Below are positions 19,371 through 26,454 of a stretch of 26,454 nt of DNA, one piece after another. The stretch comes from Ophiothrix spiculata (Eukaryota > Echinodermata > Ophiuroidea > Amphilepidida > Ophiotrichidae), in assembly GCA_000969725.1 (NCBI GenBank), contig JXSR01S009132.1. One strand, 5' to 3'. The stretch's first letter is position 1, and each line of letters starts with the position of its first letter. The notes below the pieces were generated by a model. That model saw only the letters and a list, made by a program, of their open reading frames with translations. It was not told the DNA's origin and did no database searches. A program made the translations under genes and the position numbers.

Positions 19371-22300
19371 CTGCAAAAAGAAAAAAAATATATTTTCTGT
19401 CGTGTATAAATAAGGCCTAACATTGTTGACTTGCCCTTTGCAACAGATAGCTTACATCAGTAGATAGCTACTTCATCAATACCAATATCAGCAGTAGATA
19501 GCTTCTTTATCAATACCAATATCAGCAGTTGATAGGCACTTCATCAATACTAATATCAGCGGTAGATAGCTACTTCATCAATACCAATATCAGCAGTAGA
19601 TGGCTACTACATCAATACCAATATCGGCAGTAGATAGCTACTTCATCAATACCAGTATCAGCAGTAGATGGCTACTACCAATATCGGCAGTAGATAGCTA
19701 CTTCATCAATACCAGTATCAGCAGTAGATGGCTACTACATCAATACCAATATCGGCAGTAGATAGCTACTACATCAATATCAATATCTGCAGTATATATA
19801 GCTTCTTTATCAATACCAATATCATCAGTAGATAGCTACTTAATCAATACCAATATCAGCAGTAGATATTAACTACATCAATACCAATATCAGCAGTAGA
19901 TAGCTACTTCATCAATATCAATATCAACGGTAGAAAGCTATTTTATAAATACGAATATCAGCAGTAGATAACTATTTTATCAATACCAATATCAGCAGTA
20001 GATAGCTATCGTACTTAATTAATACCAATATCAGCAGTAGATAGCTACTTCATTAATACCAATATAAGCAGTAGATAGCTACTACATCAATACCAATAAC
20101 AGCAGTAGATGGCTACTTCATCAATACCAATATCAGCAGTAGATAGCTACTTCATCAATACCAATATCAGCAGTAGATGGCTACTTCATCAATACCAATA
20201 TCAGCAGTAGATAGCTACTACATCAATACCAGCAGTAGATGGCTACTTTATCAATACAAATATCAGCAGTAGACAGCTACTTCTTAAATACCAACATCAG
20301 CAAGTAGATATACATTCTTCATCAATACCAATATCAGCAGTAGATAGCTACTTCAATAATACCAGTATCAGCAGTAGATAGCTACTACATCAATACCAAT
20401 ATCATCAGTAGATATCTACTACATCAATAGTCAATACCAATATTAGCAGTTAGCTATTTTATCAATACGAATTATTAATACGAATATCAACAGTAGATAC
20501 ATTGTAACTACTAATACCAATATCAGCAGTAGATAGCTACTAAATCAATATCAATACTCAGCAGTAGATAGGTACTACATCAATACCAATATCAGCAGTA
20601 GATAGCTACTTCATCAATATCAATATCAGCAGTAGATAACTACTTCATCAATACCATTATCAGCAGTAGATAGCTACTTCATCAATACCAATATCAGTAG
20701 TAGATAGCTACTTCATCAATACCAATATCAGCAGTAGATAGCTACTTAATCAATACCAATATCAGCGACAGATAGCTACTTCATCGATACCAATATCAGC
20801 AGTAGATGGCTACTTCATCGATACCAATATCAGCAGTAGATGGCTACTTCATCGATACCAATATCAGCAGTAGATGGCTACTACATCAATACCAATATCA
20901 GCAGTAGATGGCTACTTCACCAATACCAATGATATCAATAGTAGGTGCCTAATTCATCAATACCAATAATGTTCAGCATTAGATAGTTACTTCATCAATA
21001 CCAATATCAGAAGTAGATAGCTACTTAATAAATACCAATATCAATCATTCTTTATTTTCATCAACATTGCATATCGTACAAAATCAATACACATACAAAG
21101 TATTTATAATATAAACAATGTGATGCGGTAAATGCATCATATCAGCGGTAGATAGCTACTTCATCAATACCAATATCAGCAGTAGATATCTACTACATCA
21201 ATACCATTATCAGCAGTAGATAGCTACTTCATCAATACCATTATCAGCAGTAGATAGCTACTTCATCAATACCATTATCAGCAGTAGATAGCTACTTAAT
21301 CAATACCAATATCAGCGGCAGATAGCTACTTCATCAATACCAATATCAGCAGTAGATGACTACTTCACCAAAACCAATATCAGTAGTAGATAGCTACTTC
21401 ATCAATACGAATGATATCAGTAGTAGGTGGCTAATTCATCAATACCAATAATGTTCAGCATTAGATAGTTACTTCATCAATACCAATATCAGAAGTAGAT
21501 AGCTACTTTTAAGTAGCATTAAATTACTGTTGATATTGGCATTAAAATGCCAATATCAACAGGAGATAGCTACTTCATACCAATATTGGCATCAGACATT
21601 TCAATACTAGTGTCAGCAGAAGGTAGATACTTCATCAATAATAATGTCATCAGTAGTAGATCACTACTTCATTTCAATTTCAACATTACAAATAATATAT
21701 TGGTACCAAGAATTGTTGAAGTTGTAGTAATGGAGTAGCCCAAAACCCCCAAAAGATGTGTGAATTTCCCTGCAGGTATATTGGTACCAGGCAGTATTCA
21801 CTTTTTATAAGGGAATATTATAAGATCAAACCAACAGGGTGTCTACTATCACCAAAGTCTTTTGATTTTTTGACTGACTAGGTTTGTATTTGGCACTATA
21901 CCCTCCAAATGATTTGGCTTAAAGCTGCATACTTTTCCTGTTATGATAATTTGTTGAATTAACGTAGTAATGATTGTTCATTTAATATGGTTTTAATTCA
22001 AATCAATCTTTGAACCAAATCTTATAATTTTGTTGCAATAGATTTACCTCATCAATATGTGAATCAGAAAGCTACGACACCTGTGGGACCTTGCGGGACC
22101 TAAAGTCTCTGCCAAAATTCCTCGGACAAAATCTGTCACGTGACCGCGAATCGCAGGGCACTGGTCTCGTTTGTAAACAATTGGCCCTGCACTCTGGATG
22201 TTTATTTAAATCATCTGAAGAATTGTGACGCCGACTATAATTGACTTTCTTTAAAAAACTTACCATTTAGGTGTTGGTCCTCTGATCCGTTCAAGTTCCT

Positions 22301-25300
22301 CCTTCCTCTTTGCTTCCAAAATCCGCTCCTCCTCAAGACGCAATCTTTCCATTCGCAGCTTTGCCAGTTCATATTCATTAGGGGTAGTAGAAAGAGAGCG
22401 ATTCACCAAATCTATAGAAGCTTCCAGATAATTTGCATAGCCACTTCTGTCTGTACCTGACGATGTCCTGCTGGTGACTGTAGCACTTTTAGGTCTTCTA
22501 GAATATGTCACACTGCGAGGCTCGGATTTGGCAGTTGTTGGTCGTCGGGAAGACATCGATGCACCATGTTTCTGTGGGGGAGATGAAAAAGTTTTGGCAA
22601 TGGACGTAGATCGTAAAGTCACAGGAAAATGCTCTCTAAAAAGATCCTCATCACGCAAGACTTCGGATTTGATTTGGTTTTGAGCTAATTCTGTTCCAAG
22701 CATTCCAACAGTTCTATTCTTAGGTGAAGTTTTTTGCACGTCAACACCTAAACTTTCAAATACAGGATACTCAGAACTTTTGGTTAAATGCACTGGTTCA
22801 GTGAACCAACTGGATGAGTATGTGCTCTGAGGTTTCCCTACCAGATTTGGAGGATGTTGGTGGTGTTCAAGCTCTTGCGCATCTTTATCAATCAGTTTCT
22901 GGAGTTCTTCTTCAAACATATCATCCAAACTTTCATCATCGCTGTCGTCGTTTCTCTTGGGCATTTTGCTGTTGAAGCTCACGCTTTTGTTGAAACTGCT
23001 ATTGAGACTTTTCAAATCAAGACTGAATTCTCCATTACTCTCTGGTCTCTTTTCTTTGGATTTCAAATTTCTTAGTCTGGAACTATCGGCAGAGTCAAAG
23101 AGAACATTGACGGAATTCCAGTCTGAACCAGAGCGGTTTAGTGATGTGAGTGACAGATTGTTAGAACTCAGTGTTTTCTCTGAATTGGTGAGGTAGGTTC
23201 TTTCACTGATGGATTTGGTTCTGAAAAGAGAGTGTGCAAAGACCAAGTAAAAATTTATTAAAACAAGCCAAGAGGCATAACATATCTACTCTATTCATAT
23301 TTCTATACACACAGATGCTGGTTTGAAAGATATTACAGTTAATTTCAAACTGAGCAAACAGTTTCTTGGACTTTAGCAATTTGGCCACCTAGCGCAATTA
23401 CCCTCCAGTCAATATATACTAAGTTTGTAAAGCCAAATATTACTCAAATTGGGTACTCGAGCAAATTTTACCAATATGATGATTGTGTCAATAGCCTCAT
23501 TCTTAACTTAAGTTTATATACTTTTGACTATGAATATAACACTCATACTCATCACGTAATTACTTTGAAAATCATTTACAAGGTATTGTCTGAATAGTAG
23601 GCTCCCTTTGATCGTAAAACACGATCCAATTCACTGCGATGATAATCTTGTTCATGCGGATCGTGCGGGGAACTATTCCAATTCTGTAGAACATGTACCG
23701 TACGCCAAAACAACTGACCCATAATGATTACCTTGATGATTACATCACCAATATGGCCTTGAATGTTATAGCTTTTTATAATCTATTGATTTGAAGGGAT
23801 GATTTTAATTAGGTCGACCTTGTAGCGCCTGTTTTCAATCCCTGGCTGGAATAGTCAAACATCTATGAAATAATGGTATCGCCAAACGACGTCACATTAA
23901 TATTAATGAAATCCCATAATGCAATCTGCAACGTGACAATGTTTTGATTACATCGTTTGATCACCGGGAACGCATCTCTAACCAATGTAAACAAACGAAA
24001 CATACCGCTTGATTTCCCTGATCCGAACAGTGCGATTGTCATGAATTTAATTCAAAAAGGTTCCTTTCAAGTTTCATGAATGATGAATATGGAAAAAGCT
24101 ATTCCTGGTTTCAAGTACAATTAGTATTTTTCATTTTATGCACAAATACCTATTATGTGATAGGCTGTAATATACAGCTTACCTCAAGCCAAAAATGAAG
24201 TTTTTTTGCTTGTGTTTCTTGAGCAAGTTAAAACAGGAAAACTTGATCGTAAAACACGATCCGATTCACTGCGATTAATAACCTTGTTCAGCGGATCGTG
24301 CGGGGAACTATACTAATTCTGTAGAGCATGTACTGTACGCCAGAAACAAAAGATCTATTGACCCATAATATCAACCTGATATCAACTTCTCCAACTTGTC
24401 CTTGAATGTTACTCAATTGCTTTGAAGGGGTGATTTTAATTTGGTCGGCTTTGTGGCGCCTGCTTTTAATCCCTGGCTGGAATAATAAAACACCTACAAA
24501 ATAATGGTATCGCCGAACGACGTCACATTCCCATTAATGAAATCTCATGATGCAATCTGCAACGTGACAATTTTTTGTTGACATCGTTTGATCACCAGGA
24601 ACGCATTTTTAGGGAAGAAAAATTACATTCAGATATCGCCTTTAGTGGAAATAAATGACCAAAGTGAATAGTAAGTTTGTTTATCAATATAAGTTATATG
24701 AAGTAATCAAGCCAATTTGTTTGGAGTCATATTGTCACATGTAGCCATCAGGTGCATTACAAATTCCGGAACGCTAGCCCTAAGTTAAGGTATAGGCTTC
24801 CGAATTTGGCATCAGTGCCTCATATAGTATATGAGGCACGAGTTCAGTGCAAAGGAAAACTGACATCTCTTGATCGTAAAACACGATCTGATTCACTGCG
24901 ATTGACAATCTTGTTCATACAGATCGTGCGGGGAACTATACTGATTCTGTAGCACCTATACCGTACGCCAAACAACTGACCCATAATAATGACCCTGATG
25001 ATTACATCACCAATATAGCCTTGAATGTTATAGCTTAATCCACTAATTTGAAGGGGTGATTTTAATTAGGTGGAACTTGCAGCGCCTGTTTTCAATCCGT
25101 GGCTGGATTAGTCAAACACCTATAAAATAATGGTATCGCCAAACGACGTCACATTAATATTAATGAGATCCCATAATGCGATATGCAACGTGACAATGTT
25201 TTGATTACATCGTTTGATCACCGGGAACGTATTTGTACACAAGAAAAATCACATGCAGATATCACCTTTTTTTAGTGGAAATAAATGACCAAAATGAATA

Positions 25301-25681
25301 GTATAGTAAGTTTGTTTGACATAAATTATATATAGTAATCAAGCCAATTTGTTTGGAGTGACATATTGTCACATGTAGCCGTAAGGTACGTTACAAATTC
25401 GGGAACGCTAGCCCTAATTTAAGGTATAGGCTGCCGAACTCTGGTGCAAGACATCTCTGACAACAAAATAATAATATTGAGCGTCCATAACGACGGCATT
25501 TAGGGTCCACATTTTCCTACATGAATTCACAGATTTCATATCAGAAAAAACAATAACAAGAACAACGAAAGGATAAACAACTATTCTGAAATACAAAAAC
25601 AAACCTTATAGGTGTTTTTCGTCCATTTAAGACGAAATTTTCGTCCAGCTCTCCTCTTTCGAATGCACAGTCAGGATCCAT
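19082..25681 (-). CDS. three-exon gene for a 440-aa Ser/Arg-rich coiled-coil protein, family not recognised
   Basis: The exons are 25605-25681, 22264-23220 and 19082-19370, all joined at phase 2; the total of 1,323 nt gives 440 residues plus TGA with no internal stop. Residues 1-110 are Ser/Asn-rich. An acidic patch follows at about 116-130 (DDSDDESLDDMFEEE), then a short charged helix to about 145 and low-complexity sequence to about 245. SRRPTTA (250-256) and SRRPKSA (266-272) form a pair of RP-x-S/T-A motifs. A strongly charged coiled coil spans about 307-340, followed by a compact W/Y-rich block (RGPTPKWYEMKTPHF to RWQELMDYR, about 339-377), probably the conserved core. The tail to 440 is Ser/Arg-rich. 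No signal peptide or membrane segment is seen. The composition recalls centrosomal, ciliary or microtubule-associated proteins, which is inference. The gene is divergently paired with a kinesin. Confidence 0.85.
21045..21140 (-). mobile_element. non-satellite insertion, perhaps a non-LTR retrotransposon tail
   Basis: About 96 bases break the 34-bp array. On the minus strand the segment ends GATGAAAATAAAGAATGATT, with AATAAA at 21051-21056, resembling the 3' tail of a 5'-truncated CR1/L2-type element. The segment is too short to carry coding sequence, and the assignment is tentative. Confidence 0.35.
21527..21562. repeat. perfect 17-bp hairpin at the array edge
   Basis: CTGTTGATATTGGCATT (21527-21543) and AATGCCAATATCAACAG (21546-21562) pair perfectly around a 2-base AA loop. 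The left arm is a minisatellite unit in reverse orientation, meeting a forward unit. Confidence 0.8.
21668..22263 (-). other. remainder of intron 2
   Basis: Unique-looking intronic sequence between the minisatellite and exon 2. A frame at 22072-22266 runs into the intron from the donor side and has no protein features, so it is read-through sequence. Nothing else was recognised. Confidence 0.4.
22264..23220 (-). CDS. exon 2 of the 440-aa protein (main exon)
   Basis: 957 nt encode residues 26-344 and two bases of Trp345. The acceptor is a pyrimidine-rich CTCTCTTTTCAG|AACC and the donor is AATG|GTAAGT, both strong. It holds the acidic patch, the paired SRRP motifs and nearly all of the coiled coil. 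An open frame of this length in such AT-rich sequence is by itself good evidence for a gene. Confidence 0.9.
23221..23608 (-). other. 3' part of intron 1
   Basis: AT-rich intronic sequence between the acceptor of exon 2 and the first unit of the ~630-bp repeat array. No exon with matching phase was found here. Confidence 0.4.
23609..25457. repeat. three related ~370-630 bp units, near-tandem, in intron 1
   Basis: Units start at 23609, 24244 and 24871, each with TGATCGTAAAACACGATC, then CACTGCGAT, GATCGTGCGGGGAACTAT, CTGTACGCC or CCGTACGCC, GACCCATAAT, GGTATCGCC, AACGACGTCACATT, GCAACGTGACAA and CATCGTTTGATCACC. Units 2 (24244-24870) and 3 (24871-25457) match along nearly their whole length and abut. 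Unit 1 matches only over 23609-23976, after which unrelated sequence runs to unit 2. Unit 3 ends about 150 bp from exon 1. Confidence 0.85.
24815..24839. repeat. 25-bp palindrome present only in unit 2
   Basis: GTGCCTCATAT and ATATGAGGCAC form a perfect 11-bp stem around AGT. The equivalent position of unit 3 lacks it, so it was gained by unit 2 or lost from unit 3. Confidence 0.6.
25605..25681 (-). CDS. exon 1 of the 440-aa protein
   Basis: The ATG at 25681 opens 25 codons plus two bases, beginning Met-Asp-Pro-Asp-Cys and ending in ...Arg-Lys-Thr-Pro-Ile. The donor is AAG|GTTTGT. Context at the start is AACATGG, with A at -3 and G at +4, which favours this ATG. The split Arg codon AG|A is completed by the first base of exon 2. 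Confidence 0.8.
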
Positions 25682-26148
25682 GTTTTCGTTGTCAATGAAT
25701 GATAACCTTTGACCTCAATCAATTATAATTTTTCTCACAGCGCGCATCACTCATCATTACCTACACTCTAATATCAAGTCGTTTATTAGTCAGGGATATC
25801 CCAATTAAAAGTTATTTCAAGAATCTATTTATTTCTTTGAGTTTTGCCAATAAAATTCAGTTTTTTCTTTTGTTTTTTAAATATTATGAATCTAAAATAG
25901 TAGACACATGAATATAAATTAAGAAATAAAAAATTGAGCGATGCGAATTAGAGAGTATTATCAATTTCCAATCGACATCGCTTTGTGGAAATGTTTTCAC
26001 CCGGAAAGATACACAAAATATAGATTTGTGTACATGTATCCAGGCCAGGACCCGCAGCTGAGAATTCCATAGCCTGGTGTTTTCCAAAAGGTTAGGGTGT
26101 AATATCTACACTGTAAGTCGATTGTGAACAGAGGACCACCTCCTGAGG
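25682..26148. promoter_or_regulatory. 467-bp shared region between divergent genes
   Basis: The ATG of the minus-strand gene (25681) and the ATG of the plus-strand kinesin (26149) face away from each other across 467 bp that must hold both 5' UTRs and both promoters unless upstream non-coding exons exist. No convincing TATA box is placed for either gene, and no CpG-rich island is visible. The arrangement, not a motif, supports the call. Confidence 0.5.
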
Positions 26149-26190
26149 ATGGCAGAGAACGTAAAGGTTGCTGTTCGGGTCCGCCCATTT
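26149..26190 (+). CDS. first coding exon of a kinesin motor protein (partial)
   Basis: The ATG at 26149 has an in-frame TGA upstream at 26125 and a fair start context (A at -3, G at +4). The 14 codons give MAENVKVAVRVRPF, the first beta-strand of a kinesin motor domain, including the RVRP motif (residues 10-13) that contacts the adenine of ATP. Phe after RVRP is usual in KIF1- and KIF28-like kinesin-3 motors, whereas KIF13/KIF16 have Met, so kinesin-3 is my best guess without a subfamily. Kinesins would continue with Asn-x-Arg-Glu, but the genomic sequence does not. Instead ATATCCTTT follows exactly at the codon boundary, so the exon ends here at phase 0. The rest of the gene lies beyond the window. 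Confidence 0.8.
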
Positions 26191-26454
26191 ATATCCTTTT
26201 CATCATGGAATGATCATGAATTATGTATGGATTCATCATGACAATAGACCACTTTCGTATGCAGTGTTGCCAAAAAAAATCAGTCGAAGTAGCGGTAGAT
26301 ATGCGTGAAAAGTAGCCCAAAAACGGAAAAAGTAGCCCAATTGTAAATTTTAACGAAAATGCAGCGGATAGCACATTTAACATGTTTAAATGCATATTAA
26401 ATCGTTTTAAATCAATTTATATTTGTTTACGGTCCAAATTTAAGCTGATATGGG
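26191..26454 (+). other. start of a probable U12-type AT-AC intron
   Basis: The first nine bases, ATATCCTTT, are a full match to the U12-dependent AT-AC 5' splice site consensus. The rest of the window is AT-rich intron with a small direct repeat of AAGTAGCCCAA (about 26309 and 26330). The branch site and the AC acceptor must lie past 26454. A GT alternative at 26226 would add residues unlike any kinesin. Confidence 0.7.

Larger units (their letters stand above)
19443..21667. repeat. 34-bp minisatellite array in intron 2
   Basis: A unit of about 34 bases containing CAGTAGATAGCTACTTC and ATCAATACCAATATCAG is repeated roughly 55-60 times from 19443 to about 21510, decaying to about 21667. Common variants are GATGGC for GATAGC, ACTACATC for ACTTCATC, and ATCGGCAG or ATCGATACC substitutions in runs. 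It is interrupted by about 96 bp of foreign sequence (21045-21140) and contains an inverted unit at its right end. It lies in the intron between exons 2 and 3 of the 440-aa gene. Confidence 0.95.

Noticed and set aside
19443..21510. CRISPR-like array of regularly spaced repeats
   Set aside because: The repeats are directly tandem without unique spacers, vary between units, and sit in an animal intron. It is a minisatellite.
22474..23196. Long open frames on the plus strand opposite exon 2
   Set aside because: They are the antisense shadow of the strong minus-strand exon and lack their own splice or start context.
25688..25706. RFX X-box-like sequence GTTGTC..GATAAC in the shared promoter
   Set aside because: The half sites are seven bases apart, whereas X-boxes allow one to three, so it does not support a ciliary regulator.
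26191..26253. Continuation of the kinesin exon past 26190 as coding sequence
   Set aside because: The added residues do not resemble the Asn-x-Arg-Glu continuation of kinesins and meet a stop after a short run, while a U12 donor begins exactly at 26191.

Overview
The window is animal nuclear DNA, visibly AT-rich. It has GT-AG introns with conserved codon phase, one candidate minor-spliceosome (AT-AC) donor, a kinesin motor start, and many short inverted-repeat DNA transposons of the kind common in marine invertebrate genomes. Echinoderm or hemichordate would fit, but that is an impression and not shown by the sequence. It has no bacterial operons, CRISPR arrays, or recognisable rRNA or tRNA genes.

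Right third (17.3-26.5 kb). A complete minus-strand gene runs from an ATG at 25681 to a stop at 19082 in three exons (25605-25681, 22264-23220, 19082-19370). Both introns are phase 2, and the joined frame is exactly 440 codons plus stop. The product is Ser/Arg-rich with an acidic patch, RP-x-S/T-A motifs and a charged coiled coil. I do not recognise its family. Intron 1 holds a near-tandem array of three related ~370-630 bp units. Intron 2 holds a ~2.2 kb minisatellite with a 34-bp unit. A likely 3' UTR lies at about 17.35-19.08 kb. Head-to-head with this gene, 467 bp away, a plus-strand gene starts at 26149 with the N-terminus of a kinesin motor domain. Its first exon ends at 26190 and is followed directly by ATATCCTTT, the U12-type AT-AC 5' splice site, so the intron and the rest of the motor lie beyond the window.

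Left two thirds (1-17.3 kb). This part is largely non-coding and dense with DNA transposons: a pogo-like element (69-728), a pair of nested foldbacks (1109-1697), a 'CCTTGAA' element (1790-2108), two ~170-bp foldbacks (2205, 4070), a 376-bp foldback (5134), and a 1,064-bp mariner-like element with 126-bp terminal repeats and a decayed transposase (5873-6936). Four copies of a 'GTCATGTGAG' foldback (3454, 7003, 7900, 11551) follow, two carrying other elements inside them. There are also two relatives with GTGACC ends (8127, 15698) and a 183-bp foldback (16184). The only coding signal here is a probable terminal exon on the plus strand (9326-9409) followed by a 3' UTR with a polyadenylation signal at 10124; its upstream exons were not found.

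The two genes at the right share an intergenic promoter. One is a microtubule motor and the other looks cytoskeletal in composition, so co-expression (for example in ciliated or neuronal cells) is a reasonable but untested inference.
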